A stretch of 64,000 nucleotides of DNA from Lacihabitans soyangensis (GCF_024343775.1 NZ_RJUF01000012.1:1-64000); one strand, 5' to 3'. Positions 18,826 to 27,004 are shown, numbered from the stretch's first letter. The notes: generated by a model not told the origin, from the letters alone. Numbers and translations are program-made.

Positions 18826-20850
18826 CTAAAACCCAATTCTCCTCTTACCACCACCACTCTTTCCTTCATAATGCTCTTTCAACTTTTCCAATTCAAATAC
18901 GTAACCACCGCTTAGAATAGGGAAGCGTGTCCAGCTGCGAGAATCGAGGTTGTGGGTGTCGAGGTGGAAACCCGGTGCGTAACGCTCTCTTTTCCACTGG
19001 TTTCGGCTCCAAAGCTTAAAGAATCTGTTCGTCCAACTGTAAAGGTCTTCTCGGCTATATTGGTTTTCATAGAATTTCTCTAAGTTCCTAAAGCACTCCA
19101 CCGGCGATTTTTTATCTCTGATGGCCAACTGCTCAATGTGGTTGAGAACTTTATATGGCATCAGGTCTTTTTCGTCGGTTTGTTTGTTGTCTTTTGGTCG
19201 CAATTCGGCCGTTGGTTGTAAGGCGTTGACGTATTTCAATCCTTCTATTTTTATGTGTTTTCCTTTTACTTCACAGCCAGTTTTTTCAAGCCAAATTAAC
19301 CAAGTTCTTAGCCAATCTTTATCAATTCCAGCAATCGGACTGATACTTCCTGCTGTGTCTCCGTCCATGGTGCAGTAGCCTACTGCCACTTCTGAGCGGT
19401 TTGAGGTGGCCAAAAGTAAATGATTGTGAAGGTTGGCTAGCATCCACACACCTGGAGCACGCACGCGAGCCTGAATATTTTGCATTGGTAGGTCATCGGT
19501 AGCCCAACTCAGCTTTCGCCCAATTTGGTCTTCAATCAAATGACTGTAGCTATCCACCAAGCCATTGATGTTGATTTTCATAAACTGAGCACCAATAGAT
19601 TCCGCTAAATTTTTGGCAGAGTTTAAAGTGTCATCTGAGCTGTTTTCTGTTCCTTGATAGATGGTCAGTATCAGTTTTTCTGTTAGTTCTTCTATTGTTT
19701 TGGTATTTTTAACCTCTGGTATATAGCTGAGTTTATCTTTAAATGCTTCAAAGCCAATGCTTTCGTCTCCAAGCCTTACCATCAATCCACACAAAGCTGT
19801 GCACGCACAAGAGTCAGCTCCTCCAGATAAAGAAATGGTAAAACCAAATGAGCGAGACTTTCGGAGATAATCAAAAAGTGCTAAACTTACTGACCTCGAA
19901 AACTCCTCTTCTTTTAATGATCCACCACTTTCAAAAGCTTCCATTTCAGCAAAACTGGTATTGGGGATTTCAGAAAAAGTCAGTTCAAAATTTGATTGTA
20001 TCAATTTCAAATCTGGTGGCAAGCTCGATTTTATTTTGGCTTGCTCGATTTTGTTTTTGCCAATATCAATGATGGCCGACGTAAGTGTAAAATCAGCATA
20101 ACTAAAACGTTGACTAGAGGCCAATACGTCACCACCTGAGCAAACCATGGCATCGCCGTCGAAAATTAACCTTCCTGACTCATTACCGAGCAAATTGGTG
20201 TAAACATAGGCACAGCTAAACGCCCTAGAGGCGTCAGTGACCAATTGTTCTCTTATCTTGAATTTGTGAAAGCCAAACGGACTTGCACTTGGGTTTAATA
20301 TAATATCTACACCCTTGTCGAAATGTCTGGTAGCCGGTCTATTCGCTACCCAGGCATCTTCACATATTTCGAGGCCTATGCGAATATTGTCAAAATTGAA
20401 AACTAAATCTCCAACCGGATATTTGATGCCTTTAATGCTTATCTCTGAGGTCTGGCCTGGTTTCCATCTGTGAAACCAGCGGTCTTCATAGAAAAGACCG
20501 TAGTTGGGCAAATGTTGTTTGCACACAAATCCAAGTATCTGTCTATTGGCTATAACACAAGCTGAATTGTATATTTTGTTATTCAACCATATCGGTAAAC
20601 CAACGCAAGCTACTATGTCTGAAGTTTGGTCAACAATATCCTCTAAAATTTCCAATGACAGTTTGAAAACATCAGGCGAATAAAAGGCATCCTCACATCC
20701 ATAGCCCGTAATACAAAGCTCTGGTAAACACAAAACTTGTATTTCCTGATTTTTTGCCTCCGCTATTGCTTTTAGAATATTGGCTTTATTACCGTGCCAG
20801 TCGAGTGGAGTTTGATTTAATGCAGAAGCTCCTACTTTTACTAATTCCAT
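18826..20850 (-). CDS. nadE: Glutamine-dependent NAD+ synthetase
   Basis: 674 residues in the two-domain form. The N-terminal nitrilase-type glutaminase (about 1-275) has the Glu of LCLPELCITGYG, Lys of CKQHLPNYG and Cys of LEICEDAW. The C-terminal synthetase has the ATP-pyrophosphatase loop SLSGGADSCA (about 342-351) and NRSEVAVGYCTMDGD. It amidates deamido-NAD+ with glutamine, the last step of NAD synthesis. nadB of the same pathway begins at 63404. The gene ends with a Gly-Gly-Gly-Lys-Arg-rich tail. Confidence 0.95.
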   Translation of the reverse strand: MELVKVGASALNQTPLDWHGNKANILKAIAEAKNQEIQVLCLPELCITGYGCEDAFYSPDVFKLSLEILEDIVDQTSDIVACVGLPIWLNNKIYNSACVIANRQILGFVCKQHLPNYGLFYEDRWFHRWKPGQTSEISIKGIKYPVGDLVFNFDNIRIGLEICEDAWVANRPATRHFDKGVDIILNPSASPFGFHKFKIREQLVTDASRAFSCAYVYTNLLGNESGRLIFDGDAMVCSGGDVLASSQRFSYADFTLTSAIIDIGKNKIEQAKIKSSLPPDLKLIQSNFELTFSEIPNTSFAEMEAFESGGSLKEEEFSRSVSLALFDYLRKSRSFGFTISLSGGADSCACTALCGLMVRLGDESIGFEAFKDKLSYIPEVKNTKTIEELTEKLILTIYQGTENSSDDTLNSAKNLAESIGAQFMKININGLVDSYSHLIEDQIGRKLSWATDDLPMQNIQARVRAPGVWMLANLHNHLLLATSNRSEVAVGYCTMDGDTAGSISPIAGIDKDWLRTWLIWLEKTGCEVKGKHIKIEGLKYVNALQPTAELRPKDNKQTDEKDLMPYKVLNHIEQLAIRDKKSPVECFRNLEKFYENQYSREDLYSWTNRFFKLWSRNQWKRERYAPGFHLDTHNLDSRSWTRFPILSGGYVFELEKLKEHYEGKSGGGKRRIGF

Positions 20851-20870
20851 GCTTGTGTTTTAATTTGATT

Positions 20871-20878
20871 CAAAATTA
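20871..20878 (-). promoter_or_regulatory. TAnnTTTG promoter box of nadE
   Basis: On the minus strand TAATTTTG, 20 bp upstream of the nadE ATG. Confidence 0.45.
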
Positions 20879-20978
20879 AAAAAATAAAAGCATAAATAAG
20901 AAAAGAATAGTTTTTTGCAAAAAGGTTAAGGTAAATATAAATAAATCAAGAAAATATATCACCGTGCACAAATGAAAA

Positions 20979-20994
20979 TGTATCCGTTTAATAA
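20979..20994. repeat. Direct repeat copy 1 (TGTATCCGTTTAATAA)
   Basis: 15 of 16 bases match 21797-21812 (TGTATCCGCTTAATAA), about 820 bp away. The two copies bracket the small transcription unit at 21.1-21.7 kb. The second copy forms part of the ridA terminator stem. It may be chance or a duplication remnant. Confidence 0.35.
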
Positions 20995-21080
20995 GAAAAT
21001 GGGGTAATTCTAAATACTTATCCAGCGGTACTAATTATAATGTAATTTATTTATTTTTAATAGTTTATGTGAAATTTATA

Positions 21081-21110
21081 GAATTGATTTATGTCAATTC
21101 TGTGAATTGA
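21081..21110. promoter_or_regulatory. FNR/CRP-like operator 1, with overlapping palindromes
   Basis: GAATTGA-TTTATG-TCAATTC (21081-21100) is a perfect 7-bp inverted repeat. Its core TTGATTTATGTCAA (21084-21097) differs by one base from the FNR consensus TTGAT-N4-ATCAA. It overlaps a second inverted repeat, TCAATTC-TGT-GAATTGA (21094-21110). The centre lies about 62 bp upstream of the predicted transcription start, a classical activator position for the CRP/FNR family. Confidence 0.55.
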
Positions 21111-21139
21111 CTTAGTAACTATTACTGAAATGATAGTCT

Positions 21140-21147
21140 TAACTTTG
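21140..21147 (+). promoter_or_regulatory. TAnnTTTG promoter box of the small transcription unit
   Basis: TAACTTTG matches the TAnnTTTG -7 element exactly; transcription is expected to start near 21153. No clear -33 TTG at the normal spacing is seen, which would suit an activator-dependent promoter. Confidence 0.5.
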
Positions 21148-21148
21148 C

Positions 21149-21166
21149 AATTGATTTAAATCAATT
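21149..21166. promoter_or_regulatory. FNR-type operator 2
   Basis: AATTGATTTAAATCAATT is an 18-bp perfect palindrome that contains TTGATTTAAATCAA (21151-21164), an exact match to the E. coli FNR consensus TTGAT-N4-ATCAA. It overlaps the predicted transcription start, a position expected to repress. Confidence 0.6.
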
Positions 21167-21206
21167 ACAGAATTTCCTAATCGAATCAAAATAAAAAAAA
21201 CACAAA

Positions 21207-21374
21207 ATGCAAGTTACCATCTCAGAAAGACCAACAGAAGTTAAAGGATTAAAATATACCACACCGAAACCGCAGAACTCTGCTATTTCGACTACCTTTT
21301 CGGGATGCTATACCATGGAAAAAATCGGAGGGAAACAATTTTGCTTCGTATTCGATAGAGGAATTGAGTTTTAA
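21207..21374 (+). CDS. Small protein of 55 residues, unknown
   Basis: ATG 21207 to TAA 21372-21374. The protein begins MQVTISERPTEVKGLKYTTP and ends GGKQFCFVFDRGIEF, with two Cys (34 and 46). No signal peptide or membrane segment is visible. It lies about 54 nt after the predicted start of a promoter flanked by two FNR-like palindromes. I do not recognise the family. The mixed, non-repetitive composition and the dedicated promoter argue for a real gene; conservation would decide. Confidence 0.55.
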   Translation: MQVTISERPTEVKGLKYTTPKPQNSAISTTFSGCYTMEKIGGKQFCFVFDRGIEF

Positions 21375-21390
21375 TATAAATAAGAAAGAA

Positions 21391-21408
21391 GGGTGAAAAA
21401 TTTCACCC
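21391..21408 (+). other. Stem-loop just after the small ORF
   Basis: GGGTGAA (21391-21397) pairs with TTCACCC (21402-21408). It lies 17 nt after the stop of the 55-codon ORF and has no T-run, so it is more likely an mRNA-stability or processing element than a terminator. Confidence 0.5.
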
Positions 21409-21423
21409 CCCTTTACCCGTCCT

Positions 21424-21574
21424 ATTGAGTGAAAACTTTACTAAAATCTTAATTGAGTGAATCGAATTGAGTGAAAATTAACGGAACATAATTGAGTGAA
21501 CAATTAAAACCATTAAGCTAAAAATTAATCGCTCCGCACACTTCTTATAAATTATCTATATCGCTTTGAGTGAA
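21424..21574 (+). repeat. Five irregularly spaced ATTGAGTGAA repeats
   Basis: ATTGAGTGAA occurs exactly at 21424-21433, 21452-21461, 21466-21475 and 21491-21500, and as TTTGAGTGAA at 21565-21574. All are in the same orientation in the 3' part of the small transcription unit. The spacing is irregular (start-to-start 28, 14, 25, 74), so this is neither CRISPR nor a simple tandem repeat. It could be a multi-site binding element for an RNA- or DNA-binding protein (inference). Confidence 0.7.
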
Positions 21575-21589
21575 ACATTTTACTGAAAT

Positions 21590-21667
21590 CACTTTCGAAC
21601 TTTCCCCTTAAGAAAATGTATATTTTATTAGGAAAGCACTTCGTCAGGTTAGGGGAAAGTCGAAGTG
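21590..21667 (+). ncRNA. Structured RNA segment with alternative hairpins
   Basis: Arm A (21590-21607, CACTTTCGAACTTTCCCC) pairs with arm C (21652-21667, GGGGAAAGTCGAAGTG) through 16 pairs and two single-base bulges. Arm B (21637-21643, CACTTCG) can instead pair with the same end of arm C (CGAAGTG, 21661-21667). A-C and B-C are mutually exclusive. This lies just upstream of the terminator at 21703-21733. Confidence 0.45.
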
Positions 21668-21702
21668 AATATTATGATGTCCCATATAAATAATGGAGAA
21701 TT

Positions 21703-21733
21703 TCATGCCAAGTGTAAGCATGATTTTTTTTTT
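21703..21733 (+). terminator. Intrinsic terminator of the small transcription unit
   Basis: TCATGC (21703-21708) pairs with GCATGA (21718-21723), followed at once by ten T (21724-21733). Confidence 0.7.
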
Positions 21734-21779
21734 GACTTTTTTTTCAGATTTTTTCTCTAAATTATTCTTGTTATAGTAC

Positions 21780-21807
21780 AAAAAGCGGACACATTATGTA
21801 TCCGCTT
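21780..21807 (-). terminator. Intrinsic terminator of gntP-ridA
   Basis: On the minus strand AAGCGGA (21807-21801) pairs with TCCGCTT (21789-21783), then TTT continues the T-run to 21780. The loop also contains CATAATG. It lies about 115 bp after the ridA stop. Confidence 0.6.
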
Positions 21808-21923
21808 AATAATTATGATGCCTTTCAATAATTTTTCTTACTTTTTTAGTTGCCCTAATTTGGTGTCGCCATTAGATAACTTTTTATAAATTATCTTATT
21901 TAGTGGTATGTTTTTTGACAACA

Positions 21924-22385
21924 TCAATGCAGCTCAAAAGCTGCCTCTATTTCAACAGTAATTCTTCCGGGTAGCGAGCCCATTCCTACGGCACTTCTAA
22001 CTCCAATACCGTTTTCTTCACCAAAAATTTCAGCGAACAATTCGCTGCATCCGTTGATAACATACGGGTGTGTGCCGAAATCAGGGTGGGCATTGACCAT
22101 ACCTAATACTTTTACCACACGTTTTATTCTGTTCAGAGAGCCTAGATTCTTTTTAAGGGTTGCTAATATTGTTAAGCCGACTTGTCTGGCCGCTAATTTT
22201 CCGTATTCCTGATCTACATCCAAGCCAACTTTGCCCACAAACTGGGTGCCATCGGGCAGGTTAGGGCCATGTCCAGAAACATAGGCCATGTTGTCAACAA
22301 TTAGGATGGGTTTGTACACACCAGCTGGTGCTGGAGCATCGGGTGTTTCGCTTGCGTAAGCTTCAAATTTGATGTCTGCTGTCAT
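21924..22385 (-). CDS. RidA/YjgF family protein (enamine/imine deaminase)
   Basis: 153 residues from ATG 22385 (MTADIKFEAYASETPDAPAP). The start overlaps the gntP stop as ATGA; a longer frame upstream would run into gntP and is not used. Family marks are the VSGHGPN region near the N-terminus and the C-terminal RSAVGMGSLPGRITVEIEAA, including the substrate-carboxylate Arg. RidA proteins hydrolyse reactive 2-aminoacrylate-type enamines released by PLP enzymes. Translational coupling to the permease suggests a shared amino-acid or sugar-acid pathway. Confidence 0.88.
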   Translation of the reverse strand: MTADIKFEAYASETPDAPAPAGVYKPILIVDNMAYVSGHGPNLPDGTQFVGKVGLDVDQEYGKLAARQVGLTILATLKKNLGSLNRIKRVVKVLGMVNAHPDFGTHPYVINGCSELFAEIFGEENGIGVRSAVGMGSLPGRITVEIEAAFELH

Positions 22386-23743
22386 ATTACTTGGTCTAGT
22401 ACCAACACGCCAAGAAGTCCAATTATAGAAACGATGGTTTCCATAATGCTCCAAGTCTTGATGGTGTCTTTTATACTTAAATTAAAATACTCTTTGAAAA
22501 GCCAAAATCCGCCGTCGTTAATGTGTGAAAACATCAAACTACCTGAGCCAATGGCCAAAACCATAAGCTCCGGCGATAGGCCGGTTTGGGCCTGAATCAT
22601 GGGTAGTAGTACACCAACTGCTGTCAGGCCAGCAATAGTTGCAGAACCCACACAAACTCTGATTAAGCCTGCTATGGCCCAGCCTAGAATAAGTGGATTA
22701 ATATCTACACCCAATAATAGTCCGGCTATATATTTACTCGTTCCACTTACTATAAATATTTCTTTCAAAGCTCCCGAGCCAGCAATAATGAGTAAAATGG
22801 GAGCAACGTTTTTGAAAGCTTCCTCCAATAGTTTAGCTACCTGAGGCATGGTTTTGCCTTGTTTGATGCCCAAGAAATAAATAGCCACCAAAACCGAAAT
22901 TAACAAACTAAAGTTGGGTTCGATTAGCAAATGGATTTTGAAATTATCTTTCATCATTTGCGAAAAATTATTGAAATTTTGCTCCATTCCTTCCGGGAGA
23001 ATTCCCATAATCAGGTTGTACCAAAGAGAATAAGTTAGCAAAAATACTGGTAACAATGCAACCAAAAAACTCACCAAAACACTCGGAGGATTTTTGATCT
23101 CCACTTTTTCGCTGGCAAAAAGGCTGGTGTTGATCTCAGGTTTGTATTTCTTCAAGGTGCTACCAAATAATGGTCCAGCAACTGCGATAGCTGGAATGGC
23201 TACCATGATGCCATAAAAAAGGGTTTTACCTAAGTCGGCGTTAAGTTGTGTAGCGATAGCCGCCGGTGACGGATGTGGGGGTAAATATCCGTGTGCTACA
23301 GACAATGCCGAAAGCATTGGAATACCTATATAAAGTATCGGTAGTTTGGTAGATTGCGAAATGGCAAAAATTAAAGGAATAACGATAACAAAACCGGCAT
23401 TGTAAAATAAAGGAAGGCCTATAATAAAGCCAGCCAATGCTAAGCCCCAAGTGAGGTATTTGTCTTTGAAGACAGAAATGATTTTGTTGGTAATCTGCTC
23501 AGAGGCTCCGCTTGAGGCCACCAATTTGCCCAGCATGGCTCCAAATCCAATAATCAAGGTAAGCTCTCCGAGGGTATTGCCAACCCCGGTCTGTATGGCT
23601 TTAGACAAAACAGGAATCTCCAACTGGTTGGCCAATCCTAATCCAATGGCTACTAAAATAAAAGATATAAAAGTGTCTAACTTGACTACGGAAACTAAGA
23701 GTATCAGAACCAAAATGGCAATGAGGGTAAGTACTAAGGGCAT
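22382..23743 (-). CDS. GntP family permease
   Basis: 453 residues, about 12 transmembrane segments throughout, with GntP-family sequence such as LGFIIGLPLFYNAGFVIVIPL-type segments, GYLPPHPSPAAIA and SLMFSHINDGGFWLFKEYF. The family imports gluconate and related hydroxy-acids, or D-serine (DsdX), with protons. Pairing with ridA, which handles the enamine produced by serine/threonine dehydratases, slightly favours an amino-acid or hydroxy-acid substrate. This is inference. Confidence 0.9.
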   Translation of the reverse strand: MPLVLTLIAILVLILLVSVVKLDTFISFILVAIGLGLANQLEIPVLSKAIQTGVGNTLGELTLIIGFGAMLGKLVASSGASEQITNKIISVFKDKYLTWGLALAGFIIGLPLFYNAGFVIVIPLIFAISQSTKLPILYIGIPMLSALSVAHGYLPPHPSPAAIATQLNADLGKTLFYGIMVAIPAIAVAGPLFGSTLKKYKPEINTSLFASEKVEIKNPPSVLVSFLVALLPVFLLTYSLWYNLIMGILPEGMEQNFNNFSQMMKDNFKIHLLIEPNFSLLISVLVAIYFLGIKQGKTMPQVAKLLEEAFKNVAPILLIIAGSGALKEIFIVSGTSKYIAGLLLGVDINPLILGWAIAGLIRVCVGSATIAGLTAVGVLLPMIQAQTGLSPELMVLAIGSGSLMFSHINDGGFWLFKEYFNLSIKDTIKTWSIMETIVSIIGLLGVLVLDQVI

Positions 23744-23812
23744 TTTTTTTAATTAAAGGTTGAAACAGGTCGGCAATAATAAAGAAAACCTTTGACATAA
23801 TTAAATTCAGAG

Positions 23813-23843
23813 CAAAAAAAAGAGGAGCGATTGGCTCCTCTTT
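23813..23843 (-). terminator. Intrinsic terminator after the second LysM transglycosylase
   Basis: On the minus strand AGAGGAGC (23841-23834) pairs with GCTCCTCT (23828-23821), followed by a T-run (A-run 23814-23820 on the plus strand). Confidence 0.8.
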
Positions 23844-23864
23844 GATTCTTATTCTCTTGAAATC

Positions 23865-25439
23865 TTAAGACTTAATTTTTATTTTTTGGCCAACTTTTAC
23901 AGTATTGCCAGATATATTATTCCATTTTTTGATGTCGGAAATTGTTACTCCGTCATAACGCTGTGAAATATTCCAAAGGGTATCACCAGGTCTAACAGTG
24001 TAGGTAGCTGATTTTTTGATAGTTTCAGAAGAACTTTTAGCGGCAATACTATTGGCTTTAACTTTTTGTTTTACGTCAACATAAATAACCAATCTTTCTC
24101 CAGCGTTAACTTGTGACGAACGCTTGTTATTCCATTTTTTGATGTCCTTCATATTCACATCATACTTCATGGCTATTTTGTTCAAAAACTCACCTCTTTT
24201 TACCTTGTGAACTTTCTTCACTTGTTTGGTTATGCTTTTGTACTTTACAGGTATTTCTTCTTGTTCATCTTCTTCTGTAACATCAGTAGTAACTGGATGC
24301 GAAGTTTTTCTACCTATTACTATTGTACCATCTTCAGTGGTACTAACGCCACCACTTGAGGCTAACATGGTTGGGTTATTTGATGGTTCATTGTTGATTG
24401 CTGGTAATTCACCTCTTTTGCTGGATGAATCTAAAATGGCTTCTCTGTTGGCGTTAAAATACGCAATATTGTTTGCAGGTAATTTAAGTTCATATCCATA
24501 AGGCATAGCCGGAAGTATATTACCTTTGATATGCGGGTTCAATTTTTTGATGTCTTGAAGGTCCATTTGTGCTAGGCTAGCCAGAACAGAAAGGTCTACA
24601 TATTTATCAACCGTGATTTTTTCTGATAACATGATATGTTTCTTGTTTTCAGGAGTTATACCGTGAAGGTGACCGTAGTTCATCATATAGGCCAATGCTA
24701 TAAACTGCGGTACATAAGCCCTGGTGTCAGGGTGAATGTGCGGGTGTAGATCCCAGTAGTTTGTTAGACCAGTAGAACGCATTGTTCTGCCAATTCTTCC
24801 TGGGCCGGTATTATAAGATGCTAGAGCTAAATCCCAGTCATCAAATCTTTTGTAAAGTTGCTTTAAATATTTACAAGCCGCTTCAGTAGATTTCTCAATG
24901 TGCATACGTTCGTCTATATACTCGTTGATGGTCAAGCCCATTTCTTTTCCCGTAAATGACATAAATTGCCACAGACCCACCGCTTTGCTTCTCGAAACGG
25001 CTTTTGGATTAAGACCAGATTCTAACAGAGCTAAATACTTCAATTCCTCTGGCATTCCGCTTTGTCTGAGTGCGTTCTCAAAAACTGGGAAATAAATATC
25101 TTTTTCCTCCATCATGTGTTTTGAAAAACTCGGCCTTCTAATCAAGAAGAAATCCAGGTATTTCTTCACACTTTCGTTGTAAACCATCGGCATAGTTTTT
25201 TCTATCGCCTTTAGTCTTTGCTCAACTATTTTTGGGTCTTCTATTAAAACTTTATATTCTTTTTTGTCTCTTTCATCAAAGACAATCAGTTCATAAGGAT
25301 ATATTATTTTCGGCTCTTCCATCACGGTGGTGTCTGCTATTTCTTGTTCTTCAAGAATAACAGTATTAACCTGAGAGTGAGCTATAGTTTGTAATCCGGC
25401 AATAAAAGAAAAGGTCAAAAGAATTTTTGAGATTTTCAT
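23865..25439 (-). CDS. LysM-containing lytic transglycosylase, MltD-like (second copy)
   Basis: 524 residues from MKISKILLTFSFIAGLQTIAHSQ, a clean signal peptide; an ATG seven codons upstream is also possible. The SLT domain (about 110-245) has catalytic Glu in LLESGLNPKAVSRSKAVG and the GLWQF motif. Two LysM domains sit at about 418-462 and 479-523. It is a murein glycan-cleaving enzyme of the envelope. It is shorter than the paralogue at 7104-9344, with two rather than four LysM modules. Single-gene unit with its own terminator. Confidence 0.88.
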   Translation of the reverse strand: MKISKILLTFSFIAGLQTIAHSQVNTVILEEQEIADTTVMEEPKIIYPYELIVFDERDKKEYKVLIEDPKIVEQRLKAIEKTMPMVYNESVKKYLDFFLIRRPSFSKHMMEEKDIYFPVFENALRQSGMPEELKYLALLESGLNPKAVSRSKAVGLWQFMSFTGKEMGLTINEYIDERMHIEKSTEAACKYLKQLYKRFDDWDLALASYNTGPGRIGRTMRSTGLTNYWDLHPHIHPDTRAYVPQFIALAYMMNYGHLHGITPENKKHIMLSEKITVDKYVDLSVLASLAQMDLQDIKKLNPHIKGNILPAMPYGYELKLPANNIAYFNANREAILDSSSKRGELPAINNEPSNNPTMLASSGGVSTTEDGTIVIGRKTSHPVTTDVTEEDEQEEIPVKYKSITKQVKKVHKVKRGEFLNKIAMKYDVNMKDIKKWNNKRSSQVNAGERLVIYVDVKQKVKANSIAAKSSSETIKKSATYTVRPGDTLWNISQRYDGVTISDIKKWNNISGNTVKVGQKIKIKS

Positions 25440-25569
25440 ACTAATAAAATAAGTTTTCACAATAATAAATAAACTAAACGAGACTTTTTAGGAAAGCAAT
25501 ACTTCAAAACTAATAATTATTTCCTAAAAAAAATTAATAAACAGTAAAAAAAAGTTGATTAAAAGGTGT

Positions 25570-26991
25570 TTAAACTAATTTTTGAACGTTTAGTGCAAAT
25601 TCTAACATGTTTTTTTCGCCAAATTCTGTGCCAAGTACCTGAAATCCAATAGGAAGACCTTCTGCACTGGTACCATTGGGGATCGAAATAGAAGGTAGTC
25701 CTACAACGTTGGCATGAACGGTGAAAATGTCTGCTAAAAACATCTCCATGGGATCAGTGCTTTTAACGCCAATTTTGAAGGCTGGGGTAGGAGTAGTGGG
25801 GGACACAATAAAGTCTACCTCCTTAAAAAATGCTTCCGTTTCTTCTTTTATTATTCTTCGAACCCGCTGTGCTTTGGTATAGTATGCATCGTAGTAATCT
25901 GCACTGAGTATAAACGAGCCCAACATGATTCTTTTTTTAACTTCCTTTCCAAAACCTTCCCCACGAGTTTTCTTGTAAAGATCCTCAAGGTTTTTAGCAT
26001 TTTGGTTTCTGTAACCATAGCGTATTCCATCGTAACGTGATAGGTTAGAACTCGCTTCGGCCATGGTGAGGATGTAGTAAGTAGGCAAAAGATATTTCAT
26101 TTTTGGGAATGAAATAGGCACCATCGTGTGGCCGGCAAGTTTTAGTTTTTCAAGTTTTACCAGTGTGTTGGCTTTCACATCTGCCGAAATGCCTTCCGAA
26201 TTAATGGCATCTTCGAAATAACCAATTTTGTATTTTTTTGAAGTCGAAGTTACTGAAGAATAATCTTCAACGGGTAAGTTTGAAACCGTGCTGTCATATT
26301 GGTCTAGCCCGGCCATTATTTCTAATAGTAATGCTGCGTCTTCAATACTGTGGGTAACCGGACCAATGCAGTCAAAAGAAGATGCATAAGCCGCTAGGCC
26401 CCAGCGGGATATTCTTGAATAGGTTGGCTTTAAACCAACAACGCCGCAGAACCCAGCTGGCTGGCGTACCGAACCTCCAGTGTCAGAACCGATTGAGGCA
26501 TGACACAAATCGGCTTGAACCGCTACTGCTGATGCACCTGAAGAGCCTCCAGGGACACGTGTTTTGTCGGCATAGTTGAGTGTTGGACCAAAGGCCGAGT
26601 TTTCGTTGGACGACCCCATCGCAAACTCATCACAGTTTTGGCGTCCAATTATTATACAGTCCTCATCTATAAGTCTTTGAATGGCTGTGGCCGTAAATTG
26701 TGATTTGAAACCATCCAATATCTTACTACCTGATTGTAAGCCGTGGTCTTTGTATGCCAAAACATCCTTAATGCCGATAACCATACCTGCCAACCTTCCT
26801 GCCGTTCCATTTTCTATTTTATTTTGAATCAGCTCCGCATTAGCCAAGGCTTCTTGGTCATACACTTCCAAAAAAACATTGAGATCTTGGTTCTTCTCAA
26901 TTCTGGCTAAAAAATATTGGACAACTTGAGGTATAGTGGTTTCTTTATTTTGAAGTGATTGACGATACGTAGCGTAGGTTTTATATGTCAC
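25570..26991 (-). CDS. gatA: Asp-tRNA(Asn)/Glu-tRNA(Gln) amidotransferase subunit A
   Basis: 473 residues of the amidase-signature family. The catalytic Lys is in GIKDVLAYKDHG (about 73-84), with cis-Ser and nucleophile Ser in GGSSGASAVAVQ and SIGSDTGGSVRQPAGF. The closing GFQVLGTEFGEKNMLEFA is typical of GatA. It releases ammonia from glutamine for transamidation of misacylated tRNA together with GatB and GatC, which are not in this window. Length is usual. Confidence 0.93.
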   Translation of the reverse strand: MTYKTYATYRQSLQNKETTIPQVVQYFLARIEKNQDLNVFLEVYDQEALANAELIQNKIENGTAGRLAGMVIGIKDVLAYKDHGLQSGSKILDGFKSQFTATAIQRLIDEDCIIIGRQNCDEFAMGSSNENSAFGPTLNYADKTRVPGGSSGASAVAVQADLCHASIGSDTGGSVRQPAGFCGVVGLKPTYSRISRWGLAAYASSFDCIGPVTHSIEDAALLLEIMAGLDQYDSTVSNLPVEDYSSVTSTSKKYKIGYFEDAINSEGISADVKANTLVKLEKLKLAGHTMVPISFPKMKYLLPTYYILTMAEASSNLSRYDGIRYGYRNQNAKNLEDLYKKTRGEGFGKEVKKRIMLGSFILSADYYDAYYTKAQRVRRIIKEETEAFFKEVDFIVSPTTPTPAFKIGVKSTDPMEMFLADIFTVHANVVGLPSISIPNGTSAEGLPIGFQVLGTEFGEKNMLEFALNVQKLV

Positions 26992-27004
26992 GTCTTTGGT
27001 ACGT

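Noticed and set aside
20979-21812. Transposon or integrative element between nadE and ridA
   Set aside because: No transposase, integrase or terminal inverted repeats are present; only one pair of imperfect 16-mers, kept as a low-interest observation.
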